From Candidatus Kurthia intestinigallinarum (GTDB lineage: Bacteria > Bacillota > Bacilli > Bacillales_A > Planococcaceae), in the NCBI RefSeq assembly GCF_003991225.1, contig NZ_JTFC01000005.1, positions 1-64,000 on the forward strand: a DNA stretch of 64,000 nt, in the 5' to 3' direction. This document shows positions 16,058-23,437 of the stretch, one piece after another; within the stretch, counting starts at the first letter, position 1, and each line of letters begins with the position of its first letter. A model generated the notes under the pieces. It was not told the origin of the DNA. It saw nothing but the letters and a program-made list of their open reading frames with translations, and did no database searches. Made by a program: the position numbers and the translations under genes.

Positions 16058-16095
16058 AAAAAAGAAGAATCGCCATGAATGGCATTCTTCTTTCA
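16058..16095 (-). terminator. Terminator of the copC-copD unit
   Basis: A long stem AAAGAAGAATCGCCAT/ATGGCATTCTTCTTT (one bulge) is located just after the copD stop on the minus strand. Confidence 0.85.
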
Positions 16096-16108
16096 AAACG
16101 ATTTAATT

Positions 16109-17176
16109 TTAGAGCAATACAATGCTTTTCATAACAAATATGTACGTCGATACCGCAGCAATAAAGCCGAGAATAAACGTGACATAAGCTGGTATTTGAC
16201 GAATAAGGAATGACATCAAAAAGATACAAAGACTAATCGTCGCAAGTGATAAAAAGGCGACGGCCACACCAGAAAATGCAAAATTCATAACTGTGTCTCC
16301 GTCAATTGCCGCTCCACCATGCAACCACTGGAATACAGGAGATACCATCGATTGTGTTAGCTCATGAACAGGCGGTTGTTGCTGTGTAAAGAAAGCGGTA
16401 ATGATTAAAATAATCATTAAAAATGAGCTTTCGATACGAACCCATGGAAGCGGGTTAAACGGCATGTCTCGTTTTAACATAAAACGTGCAATAATCATAT
16501 TGGCAAAAGCTAATAAAACAATTGGCACAACAAACATATGCTTTAAGAATAACCCTTGACCATAATTTGTTAGCCATGATGTAACATAGCTTGGCACAAG
16601 GACACCCATTAAAATTAAGCCACTAATGATGATCGTAAATAAGCTAGCTGCTGCGACAATTGAAAACCATTTTAAGAATGCCAGCCAATTAGCTGTATTT
16701 TTTGCAAAAAAGCTCACAACAAATAATGTTCCTACCCAAACACTCATCGCAATCGTATGCAAGAAATCGCTGATGATGCCTGTTGTAAAATTCATTGATG
16801 TCGCATGACTTCCCCAAGCGAGCGTCATCATCAAGATGACCATAATCAAAAGGCCAAAGCGGGCAAACATACCGCGTGCGACTAAAATAATCAGCATAAT
16901 AGAAAAGGCGAGTGTCATCACCCACGCGAGTCCTACCGTTGTAGAAGATAATACAAGCAGGGTAGCATCTAAGTAGCCAATACGTGCGCCAAGATTAATA
17001 ATAACTTCAATCACTGCAACAAAAGATAGTATAGGAATGGCAACCGCGCTAATAAGTAGCCATTTTTTCGGTACAACGATTTCAGGACGCTTTTGTGCAG
17101 GCACGCTATAAAGCACAAATGTTCCTGTTAAAATCGCTAGACAAATATAAAGGAATGCTTGAGAAATTTCGAGCAT
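16109..17176 (-). CDS. copD: CopD-family copper transport membrane protein
   Basis: A 355-aa integral membrane protein with about 8-9 hydrophobic helices. The stretch HATSMNFTTGIISDFLHTIAMSVWVGTLF and the later HMFVVPIVLLAFANMIIARFML are CopD hallmarks, with His residues in membrane helices suited to copper. The product would move copper together with the CopC protein encoded just upstream, whose stop codon overlaps this start by one base (TAATG). In B. subtilis the equivalent is the two-part protein YcnJ, in which CopC and CopD are fused; here they are separate. Direction of transport (import versus resistance) is not decided by sequence. No copper regulator is adjacent. Confidence 0.88.
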   Translation of the reverse strand: MLEISQAFLYICLAILTGTFVLYSVPAQKRPEIVVPKKWLLISAVAIPILSFVAVIEVIINLGARIGYLDATLLVLSSTTVGLAWVMTLAFSIMLIILVARGMFARFGLLIMVILMMTLAWGSHATSMNFTTGIISDFLHTIAMSVWVGTLFVVSFFAKNTANWLAFLKWFSIVAAASLFTIIISGLILMGVLVPSYVTSWLTNYGQGLFLKHMFVVPIVLLAFANMIIARFMLKRDMPFNPLPWVRIESSFLMIILIITAFFTQQQPPVHELTQSMVSPVFQWLHGGAAIDGDTVMNFAFSGVAVAFLSLATISLCIFLMSFLIRQIPAYVTFILGFIAAVSTYIFVMKSIVLL

Positions 17177-17727
17177 TATTTTTTACGTAACAAGAAGAAT
17201 AAACCGCCGCCAATCACGACAACTAATCCACCGAAGACAGCTGCTAGCATGCCAACTGATGGACCAGTGACCTCTTCCTCAGTTGGTGTAGCTGGTTTTT
17301 CTTCTTTTTCTTTCGTTTCTACTTTTTCTTCAGTAGTAGTTTCTGCTGCTTTTTCTTCCTTCACTTCTTTTGCATTAACAGAAAATGAATACGTGCCTTC
17401 TACTGGATGGCCGTCAGCGCTTAAGACATTCCAATCAACCTGATAGTCGTCATTTGCAAGGGGCTTGTCAAATGAAGCCGTCATTTCAGTATTATGAATT
17501 GTTAAATCATTTGATTCGACTTCTTTGCCTTTTGAATCTGTTACGGTAATGTCACTCCCTTTTTCAATTTTGCCGCTAAAGGTAATGGACACTTCATCGA
17601 GTACCTTTTTTACGACTTGTCCATCTGTTGGATTTGAGTCTGTTAATTCTGAATGTGCAAAAGCAGGTAAGCTCATTGTTGTTGTCACAATGGCTGCTGC
17701 TGCAACGGGCATAAAACGTTTCATCAT
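17176..17727 (-). CDS. copC: CopC-domain copper-binding protein, C-terminally membrane-anchored
   Basis: The signal peptide (MKRFMPVAAAAIVTTTMSLPAFA) would leave His as the mature N-terminus (HSELTDSNPTDG), the classic CopC copper-binding position. A second ligand His lies in SADGHPVEGTYSFSV. The CopC beta-sandwich spans about residues 25-120. A Lys/Glu/Thr-rich linker (about 121-152) and a C-terminal helix VGMLAAVFGGLVVVIGGGLFFLLRKK follow, so the domain is tethered outside the membrane. AAGGAG precedes the ATG. The product would pass copper to or from CopD. An LPXTG motif is absent; the tail is a plain membrane anchor. Confidence 0.9.
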   Translation of the reverse strand: MMKRFMPVAAAAIVTTTMSLPAFAHSELTDSNPTDGQVVKKVLDEVSITFSGKIEKGSDITVTDSKGKEVESNDLTIHNTEMTASFDKPLANDDYQVDWNVLSADGHPVEGTYSFSVNAKEVKEEKAAETTTEEKVETKEKEEKPATPTEEEVTGPSVGMLAAVFGGLVVVIGGGLFFLLRKK

Positions 17728-17873
17728 GTTGTTTACCGCTCCTTTTAGTTTAGCTATTATTCATCATCTATTGTACAAGAAAATCATGAACTATTTGTGA
17801 AGAAGCACTCACAAATGGAGCTCATAGTGTAAAAAGTATCTCAATTTCACACGGTTGTCACAAAACCTACTGA

Positions 17874-17903
17874 TTGACAGTCATTCACACTATCCGTTAC
17901 GAT
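17874..17903 (+). promoter_or_regulatory. Sigma-A promoter of the TetR-SMR cluster
   Basis: TTGACA (17874-17879) and TACGAT (17898-17903) are 18 bases apart, about 28 bases before the TetR start. The intergenic stretch is shared with the divergent copC gene. Confidence 0.6.
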
Positions 17904-17930
17904 AGAGGGAAGGAGAAGGGGGGCGCATAC

Positions 17931-18509
17931 ATGGCTGACAAAAAAGAGCGTATAATCGCTGCAGCACAGGAAGTATTTTTAACGCAGGGAATTGATAATA
18001 CAAAAGTATCTGATATTGTGAAGCTCGCAGGCATTGCACAAGGGACTTTCTATTTGTATTTTCCAACGAAGGCAGCAGTTATGCCTGAAATTGCTAAGCA
18101 GGTAATTGTTGAGATTCTTGCGTATTTGCAACAGGAGACAAAAAAGTCATCATCTGCAGCGCAACAGCTAAATGACATGATTGATGCGATGATGCGCTTT
18201 AACCTTGAACAAAAGGATCGATTACAGCTTTTATATGCAGGTCTTGCAAAAAGTGAGTATATTCGTGAATGGGAGGACATTTACTCTCCATTTTATGATT
18301 GGATGGCTCATTTAATTGTGCGAGGTCAACAAGAACAATCAATGAATGCGGATATGGATGCATTTAGTACAGCACGTATTTTAATCGGGACTATTGAATC
18401 GACAGCAGAGCAGCTTTATTTATTCGATGATAAAGTAGATGAAGCATTTGCTGCACAACAAATTCGTACACTAAAAACGTTTGTCCACCGCGCATTAGGT
18501 ATTCAATAA
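17931..18509 (+). CDS. TetR/AcrR family repressor, likely of the adjacent SMR pump
   Basis: The N-terminal TetR HTH is present: DKKERIIAAAQEVFLTQGIDNTKVSDIVKLAGIAQGTFYLYFPTKAAV in register, with the TFYLYF recognition helix at residues about 38-43. The C-terminal ligand domain is all-helical (about 50-192). The ATG at 17931 follows GAAGGAGAAGGGG. A longer frame to 17874 would translate through the promoter and is rejected. Two SMR genes follow on the same strand after 70 bases, so the regulator probably controls itself and the pump. I could not define an operator with confidence. Confidence 0.88.
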   Translation: MADKKERIIAAAQEVFLTQGIDNTKVSDIVKLAGIAQGTFYLYFPTKAAVMPEIAKQVIVEILAYLQQETKKSSSAAQQLNDMIDAMMRFNLEQKDRLQLLYAGLAKSEYIREWEDIYSPFYDWMAHLIVRGQQEQSMNADMDAFSTARILIGTIESTAEQLYLFDDKVDEAFAAQQIRTLKTFVHRALGIQ

Positions 18510-18579
18510 GTTGAATACCTATATTTTTAACACAAAAAATGACTACAAGTCACTTTTTTTAAAATTTGGAGGAGTTATT

Positions 18580-18909
18580 ATGAAAAAAGACTGGATGTAC
18601 GTCGCTTTAACCAGTCTCTGTGAAATATTATGGCTTTTAGGATTTTCGTTTGCATCGAGTTGGTGGCATTGGATTTTGATTGTCGGTCTGATTATGCTCG
18701 ATTTCCACTTTTTAGCGAAAGCCTGTGAAAACTTGCCGACAGGCACTGTCTATGCTATTTTTGCTGGTGTCGGGACGTTTGGAACCGTATTAATGGATTT
18801 ACTTATTTTTGATAAACCACTTGATTTGATGACAAGTGCCTTTATGCTGATTTTAATTGCCGGAATTATTGGCTTGAAATTAAGTGATGGCAAAGGGAAG
18901 GAGGCATAA
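18580..18909 (+). CDS. Small multidrug resistance (SMR) subunit, YkkC-like
   Basis: A 109-aa protein with four hydrophobic helices and the SMR signature Glu in helix 1 (LTSLCEILWLLGFSFA). LPTGTVYAIFAGVGTFGTVLMD is the typical helix 3 region. The C-terminus GIIGLKLSDGKGKEA resembles YkkC. GGAGG precedes the ATG at 18580; the longer frame to 18511 lacks a ribosome site. The second subunit starts 2 bases after the stop. Paired SMR proteins function as heterodimers, so this half is expected to need the next gene. Substrates may be cationic drugs or guanidinium-type compounds. No ykkC guanidine riboswitch was seen upstream; a TetR replaces it. Confidence 0.88.
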   Translation: MKKDWMYVALTSLCEILWLLGFSFASSWWHWILIVGLIMLDFHFLAKACENLPTGTVYAIFAGVGTFGTVLMDLLIFDKPLDLMTSAFMLILIAGIIGLKLSDGKGKEA

Positions 18910-18910
18910 T

Positions 18911-19225
18911 ATGGGCTGGATATTTGTATTATTAGCTGCTTCCTGTGAGATTGCCGGTGTTGTCGGTTTACGTTTATTTAGTCAGGCTAAGAAGTCCTGG
19001 CAGCTCGCACTCTATATTGGTGGATTTGGTTTATCCTTCTTTTTCCTTTATCAATCATTTCATTATTTACAATTAAGCATTGCTTATGTCATTTGGATTG
19101 GCATTGGTACGGTGGGGGCTGTTGTTGTGAATATTTTATTTTTTGGTGAAGCAAAAAATAGAATGCGCTTAATTAGTATGGCGGCAATTATCGTCGGCTT
19201 AATCGGCTTAAAAGCAATGGCTTAA
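18911..19225 (+). CDS. Small multidrug resistance (SMR) subunit, YkkD-like
   Basis: A 104-aa four-helix SMR protein with the essential Glu in LLAASCEIAGVVGLRLF and the conserved stretch LSIAYVIWIGIGTVGAVVVNILFFGE. It ends in VGLIGLKAMA. The ATG at 18911 follows AAGGAGG at 7 bases; the preceding gene ends 2 bases upstream. Sizes and order (109 then 104 aa) match the heterodimeric YkkC-YkkD arrangement. It is translated from the same transcript and closed by its own terminator. Confidence 0.88.
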   Translation: MGWIFVLLAASCEIAGVVGLRLFSQAKKSWQLALYIGGFGLSFFFLYQSFHYLQLSIAYVIWIGIGTVGAVVVNILFFGEAKNRMRLISMAAIIVGLIGLKAMA

Positions 19226-19232
19226 ACGGAAC

Positions 19233-19264
19233 AACATCTTCAGATTACTGGAGGTGTTTTTTTG
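19233..19264 (+). terminator. Terminator of the TetR-SMR operon
   Basis: AACATCTTCAG/CTGGAGGTGTT stem (with a G-T pair) followed by a run of seven T. Confidence 0.75.
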
Positions 19265-19348
19265 TTTGGAAAGTATTTTTAACTTTTTTAAAATCCAGAT
19301 ATGAAGCGGTTTTTGAGTGATTTTTTATTAAATTTTTATAAAGCATAC

Positions 19349-19520
19349 TTGACTACTAGGAATAGTAATGTTTATACTAGCAACAACAAATTAAACAAAC
19401 CGACCAGACAACTGGAGGGCTTATCGATTAATGATCGATTTGCTCTCCTTTTGCGTTTTGGTTATAGGTGACTAGACAACTAGAGCCTCTCTAATTTTTG
19501 GATTAGAGAGGCTTTTGTGC
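19349..19520 (+). promoter_or_regulatory. Promoter plus two tandem leader units, each a conserved 16-mer followed by a terminator hairpin
   Basis: A promoter (TTGACT 19349-19354, TATACT 19373-19378, 18-base spacer) is followed by two units 68 bases apart. Unit 1 has GACCAGACAACTGGAG (19402-19417), then a hairpin GGAGGGC...GCTCTCC with an ATCGAT/ATCGAT upper stem and TTTT. Unit 2 has GACTAGACAACTAGAG (19470-19485), then a perfect 12-bp hairpin AGCCTCTCTAAT/ATTAGAGAGGCT and TTTT. The 16-mers differ only by a compensating C-G to T-A pair (CCAG/CTGG versus CTAG/CTAG), which supports pairing or dyad symmetry. I know no RNA family with this layout. A protein operator next to ordinary terminators is the alternative. 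Confidence 0.5.
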
Positions 19521-19539
19521 ATTGTAAGGAGAGGATAGC

Positions 19540-19809
19540 ATGGCCAATCTAGATGAGGTATTTCATTTACCAGATTTACGCTTTGTGCAGTTTTGTGAGG
19601 AGAAATTTGCTTTAAATAAAGGCATTTATAATACAATTGATAATTATTTTTTTGAGCTAGGTGTGCACGATATTATTAAACGCCGTCGGTTGATTTTTCA
19701 ATTTAGCTTACAGCACTGTGCTGTAGGAAAAAAATTTGGACCAGGTGGGTTAACTAGAAAACTAGAAGACTTTATGGAGCAAAAGAGTGGACTGCTGCAA
19801 GTAAATTAA
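19540..19809 (+). CDS. Small protein of unknown function behind the tandem leader
   Basis: The protein has 89 residues, with no signal peptide or membrane helix: ANLDEVFHLPDLRFVQFCEE, then KRRRLIFQFSLQHCAVGKKFGPG and an acidic end. The ATG follows AAGGAGAGG at 8 bases. I recognise no family. It lies directly after two transcription-terminator-like leaders and before the remains of a sulfonate-type monooxygenase. It may therefore be part of a decayed sulfur-acquisition unit, or itself a gene fragment. Confidence 0.5.
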   Translation: MANLDEVFHLPDLRFVQFCEEKFALNKGIYNTIDNYFFELGVHDIIKRRRLIFQFSLQHCAVGKKFGPGGLTRKLEDFMEQKSGLLQVN

Positions 19810-19893
19810 AATTTTTTACACATAATTCTTAGTTATATGATAGGTATTATTATCATAAAAAATCTGAATTTTCTAATCGAAGGAGTGTTTTTC

Positions 19894-20130
19894 ATGACAT
19901 TGAAATTTTCCTATTGGGCGCCAAACGTAAGTGGTGGGCTAGTTATTTCGAAATTGCCACAAAAGACAGGCTGGGACTTTGAGGATAATGTACGCTACCC
20001 ACACTTAGAGGAAGCGTATACAACGGCAGAGCTATTATTCTCTAAACTGCCGATAGCGAAAAAAGATGATACATTAGGACGAACATTTTTAAGTCCATTT
20101 GGTGGTTTAACATCTGCCGGGGCGAAATAA
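19894..20130 (+). pseudogene. LLM flavin-dependent monooxygenase (SsuD/SfnG-like) with large internal deletion
   Basis: The 78-aa product reads like both ends of a roughly 370-aa enzyme. LKFSYWAPNVSGGLVISKLP is the N-terminus of sulfonate/dimethylsulfone monooxygenases. YPHLEEAYTTAELLFSKLP is the C-terminus of SsuD (YPHLEEAY...ELVFPLLP in B. subtilis, from memory). The roughly 290 residues forming the FMN barrel are missing, and the junction (DFEDN/VRYPHL) is in frame. It keeps a good ribosome site (AAGGAG). No catalytic activity is expected. Confidence 0.75.
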
Positions 20131-20200
20131 AATAGTTGTTCACAACAAAAATAAGGAATCGTGCCAACGCGCGATTCCTTATTTTCGTATGCTCAGCTTT
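20126..20200 (+). repeat. Diverged short copy D of the palindromic repeat, terminator-like
   Basis: AATAAGGAATCG...CGATTCCTTATT forms the hairpin (about 20147-20184). It is flanked by GTTCACAACAAAA on the left and TATGCTCAG on the right, the same side elements as in copies B and C. The outer GGCTGGGACA arms are missing. Confidence 0.65.
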
Positions 20201-20201
20201 T

Positions 20202-20348
20202 TTACGCTTTCGTATGTACGCTATAGGCAATGCTAAGTAATGTCCCAAACGCTAAACCTGCAACAATCATCAAGCCAACAGATTCAAAGAAGGTAACGAG
20301 AAAGATGGTTAAAATAAGTCCGAATAAAATAAGAAAAATATTTTTCAC
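20202..20348 (-). CDS. 48-aa small membrane protein
   Basis: A short open frame starts at a GTG (20346-20348) with GGGAGGTG about 8 bases upstream. It encodes two hydrophobic helices: KNIFLILFGLILTIFLVTFF, then ESVGLMIVAGLAFGTLLSIAY and a short tail SVHTKA. The strong ribosome site, clean helix pattern and position between the repeat and the regulator make it a likely real gene. The family and role are unknown. Confidence 0.65.
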   Translation of the reverse strand: MKNIFLILFGLILTIFLVTFFESVGLMIVAGLAFGTLLSIAYSVHTKA

Positions 20349-20471
20349 AAAAATTCACCTCCCTATTTATTAAAATTTTATCATAAAAAGAATTAATTGG
20401 TAATTCGATGCTGGAATACAATGGTTACTTTTTAAATTAAGGTCCTACTTTGATAAGACACAAATAAGTAT

Positions 20472-21776
20472 TTAGTAATCAAAAAAATGAATTTCATAAA
20501 CATGCTTAGGACGCCCCTGCATTTTTATTTGCTGTGTAGTAGATAAACTCGCATAACCATGCTCTACAAGCTTTTTTAAATAGCGATTTGCAGAACGTTC
20601 GGTCGTATTTAAATCGAGTGCTAAATCTGTCGCGTTCGTTTCATAGTTTCCGCGCTTTTGAAGTGACTGATACATACGCTGAAGAATGGTTGTTGAGATA
20701 TTTGTCTTTTGATAAATGGTATTTAGCTTTTGGATAGTTGTATCAGATAGGTTGAGTTTCAGATCATTTGCTATCGGGCCAATCGTTGTGCCATTTTTTT
20801 CAATAATATAAGTTGTGGTCTTTTTGCTGTCTTCTCCAAGAAAAGCAGCTTTTTCGCCGTTAAACAGCGCTTCTTGTATCGATACGCCAATCCCCCATCC
20901 AATCGAAACATGAAAATCAATAGTATCTGAGAGCATCTGTTGAATAGCGCACGATGTTTTATTGTGTGTAAGCGTTAAAAAATCTGTATAGCTGATTAAG
21001 ATTTTAATAGCAAAAGATTCTTGCTGAAGAATAAAAGGTAAATTTTCCGTGCGTCCAAAATCGAGTAACGACTTATACAAGGTAATTTTCCGATAATCTA
21101 AATCACGATGTAAATCATGCAATTGTACATAGCCGACAACAAGCTGATTTTGTGTCAATCGATCAATTTCCATGTCTTTTATTAAAAGGTCAATGGTGTT
21201 TTTAACACTTGCCTCTGAAGGTGTAAACACAATTGTTGTAATCGAGTCCGGCATATTTGTAGACAGATGTGGCAAACGAGTAAGGTAGTAGCGAATATGT
21301 GGTTGCTTGCTAAGTTGCTCAGAATATTCGGCAAGATGTCCATAAATTTTTTCTTCATCAAATGCTGTAATAGATTCATTGAATATATGTGGCCAATTTT
21401 CTTTAGGAAATGTATCTCGAATAGAGAGGAAATTATTTTCTTGATATAAGAAATCGATAAAGCATTTTTTTAACTGAAAGTGAGGATCTTGCTGCGAATA
21501 GTGAAAGCATTTTTTGTAAAAATCTTCCTCAGAAATTGCGATGTAACGCATTGGTTTTTTGAATTGTGGGTGGTTTCTTTTGAGATGAAAATAAGGGATT
21601 TGTCCACTACATAAAATACCATCAAAAAAGATAGAATTTTCAGAAAAAATTGTTGCTAAATGAGTTAAATTAGTATAACTAAAATAATAAAATTGCCATT
21701 GATCTTCTAATGAATTTGTATAAGATTTAATCCAGTCTTCAGATTCGATTTTATAAAAAATAGCTATTTTTTTCAT
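20472..21776 (-). CDS. HTH transcriptional regulator with large N-terminal sensor, divergent from the abg-like operon
   Basis: A 434-aa protein. The C-terminus (about residues 360-434) is a winged-helix-like HTH: ATDLALDLNTTERSANRYLKKLVEHGYASL, then a wing with GRPKHVYEI. The N-terminal 150 residues resemble regulators that begin with KKIAIFYK. The middle (about 210-330) has alternating strands and helices: VVGYVQLHDLH, FAIKILISYTDFL, VSIGWGIGVSIQEALFNGEKAAFLG. It looks like a degenerate nucleotidyl-cyclase/GGDEF-type fold without catalytic residues. AAAGGAG precedes the ATG. Divergence from abgT with a 103-base shared region suggests it controls that operon, probably sensing a folate breakdown product or amide. 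Confidence 0.72.
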   Translation of the reverse strand: MKKIAIFYKIESEDWIKSYTNSLEDQWQFYYFSYTNLTHLATIFSENSIFFDGILCSGQIPYFHLKRNHPQFKKPMRYIAISEEDFYKKCFHYSQQDPHFQLKKCFIDFLYQENNFLSIRDTFPKENWPHIFNESITAFDEEKIYGHLAEYSEQLSKQPHIRYYLTRLPHLSTNMPDSITTIVFTPSEASVKNTIDLLIKDMEIDRLTQNQLVVGYVQLHDLHRDLDYRKITLYKSLLDFGRTENLPFILQQESFAIKILISYTDFLTLTHNKTSCAIQQMLSDTIDFHVSIGWGIGVSIQEALFNGEKAAFLGEDSKKTTTYIIEKNGTTIGPIANDLKLNLSDTTIQKLNTIYQKTNISTTILQRMYQSLQKRGNYETNATDLALDLNTTERSANRYLKKLVEHGYASLSTTQQIKMQGRPKHVYEIHFFDY

Positions 21777-21879
21777 TTTTTTTCTCCTTTGTGTAGTGGA
21801 AATTTATTTGTAAATAGTTTACCATAAATTTTAAGACAGAGTAATAACTTGTCCTAAAACATTCGTTAGGGGGAACTTT

Positions 21880-23421
21880 ATGCGTGCAAAAAAAGAGCAA
21901 GGATACGTTTCAATGGGAGGAAATTCGCGCTTTGACCGCTTTTTACATCTAGTCGAGCGTGTAGGAAATCGCCTACCAGATCCATTTATTCTATTTTTCT
22001 ATTTAACAATTCTATTAGTAATTGCGACCTTCTTCTTGTCTATTTATGGTGATGCAGTGAAACACCCAACAACTGGGGACCCTGTAGCAGTAAAAACGTT
22101 AGTGTCAACAGAAGGTATTCGTTATATTTTGTCCGATATGATTACGAATTTTACAAGCTTTGCGCCACTTGGGTTAGTAATTGTCGTCATGCTAGGCATT
22201 GGGCTTTCAGAGAAGGTTGGCTTACTTGAAGTAGCAATGAAGCAGGCGATTTTAGCAACGCCTGGACGAATCATTACGTTTGCTGTCTTCTTTATCGGAA
22301 TTTTAGCAAATGTTGCGTCAGATGCCGCGTTCGTTGTCGTACCACCGCTAGCTGCGTTAGCTTTCTTAGCTGTTGGACGACATCCACTTGCAGGTTTAGC
22401 TTCAGGTTTAGCTGCTACAGGAATTGGCTTTTCAGCGAATATTATTATTGCGGGTACAGATGTATTACTATCAGGTATTGCAACAGAGGTAGCAAAGGGT
22501 TTTAATCCAGATGCACATGTCTCGCCTGTTGATAACTGGTTCTTTATGAGTGTTTCAACATTTGTACTAGCGACACTAGGGACAATTATTACGGAAAAAT
22601 ATGTGGAGCCACGTCTTGGTAAATATACAGGGGACCATAAGGATGATATGGCACACGTTATTACGGCCCTTGAGAAAAAAGGTTTGCGCAATGCTTGTAT
22701 TGCAATGGCGATTTATGTAATTGCACTTCTTATTGCGCTTTTTATTCCGAATTCGCCGCTTCTAAACGACGATGGCACATTTCTACGCTCTCCATTTTTA
22801 ACAGGCATCGTACCATTATTATTTGGCTTGTTTCTAGTCGCCGGCATTACATACGGTGTCACTATTCAGAAAATTCAATCTACTAAAGATGTGCCGAAGC
22901 TAATGGCAGAGGCTGTGAAGGATTTATCTGGTTATATTGTGTTGGTATTTATGATTGCGCAGTTTGTTGCATTTTTTAACTGGACAAATCTTTCAACATG
23001 GTTAGCTGTCCATTTCTCAAACATTTTAGAGTTTTTGAATTTAACCAATATATTTGCGATTATTCTCTTTGTTTTACTTGTAGCATGTCTGAGTCTCTTT
23101 ATCATTAGTGGCTCAGCGTTATGGGCACTTGTGGCACCGATTTTTATTCCGACATTTATGGCACTTGGCTATAATCCAGCCTTTATTCAGCTAGCTTATC
23201 GAATTGGTGAATCTTCAACGAATATGGTGACACCACTAAATCCTTATTTCGCGATTATTCTCTCATTCCTGCATGTTTACGATAAGAAGGCAGGAATTGG
23301 GACGTTAATGTCATTAATGATTCCGTACACGGTTGCATTCCTTATAGTTTGGACATTATTACTCGTTATATTCGCACTGTTTAACATTCCAATTGGTCCT
23401 GGTATTTATATGAAAATGTAA
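21880..23421 (+). CDS. abgT: AbgT-family p-aminobenzoyl-glutamate transporter
   Basis: The 513-aa product has about 11-13 membrane helices. It starts with RFDRFLHLVERVGNRLPDPFILFFYL, the AbgT family opening. Other family features are ASDAAFVVVPPLAALAFLAVGRHPLAGLA, SGSALWALVAPIFIPTFM and YRIGESSTNMVTPLNPYFAIIL. Family members import p-aminobenzoyl-glutamate, a folate catabolite, or export sulfonamides. With two M20 amidohydrolase genes directly behind, import of an aminoacyl-glutamate is the better reading. TTAGGGGGA is the ribosome site. It is the first gene of a three-gene operon with gaps of 16 and 5 bases. Confidence 0.93.
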   Translation: MRAKKEQGYVSMGGNSRFDRFLHLVERVGNRLPDPFILFFYLTILLVIATFFLSIYGDAVKHPTTGDPVAVKTLVSTEGIRYILSDMITNFTSFAPLGLVIVVMLGIGLSEKVGLLEVAMKQAILATPGRIITFAVFFIGILANVASDAAFVVVPPLAALAFLAVGRHPLAGLASGLAATGIGFSANIIIAGTDVLLSGIATEVAKGFNPDAHVSPVDNWFFMSVSTFVLATLGTIITEKYVEPRLGKYTGDHKDDMAHVITALEKKGLRNACIAMAIYVIALLIALFIPNSPLLNDDGTFLRSPFLTGIVPLLFGLFLVAGITYGVTIQKIQSTKDVPKLMAEAVKDLSGYIVLVFMIAQFVAFFNWTNLSTWLAVHFSNILEFLNLTNIFAIILFVLLVACLSLFIISGSALWALVAPIFIPTFMALGYNPAFIQLAYRIGESSTNMVTPLNPYFAIILSFLHVYDKKAGIGTLMSLMIPYTVAFLIVWTLLLVIFALFNIPIGPGIYMKM

Positions 23422-23437
23422 GGAAGGGTGAAAAGAG

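Noticed and set aside
17728-17930. Copper-operator-like TATTGTACAAG near copC
   Set aside because: It lacks the full TACANNTGTA dyad, so it was not called as a CopY box.
18510-18579. Possible ykkC guanidine riboswitch before the SMR pair
   Set aside because: The gap is only 70 bases and has none of the conserved ykkC or mini-ykkC elements; a TetR gene lies directly upstream.
19402-19485. Assigning the 16-mers to a known NagR/DasR-type operator
   Set aside because: Only the TAGACAACT half resembles that class; the CYAG-ACAA-CTRG symmetry and joined terminators differ.
20042-20248. 68-aa minus-strand frame overlapping the monooxygenase relic
   Set aside because: It runs through the repeat hairpin, has no ribosome site and conflicts with the better supported 48-aa gene at 20202-20348.
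22122-22691. 189-aa minus-strand frame inside abgT
   Set aside because: It is antisense to conserved membrane helices of the transporter and has no start signals.
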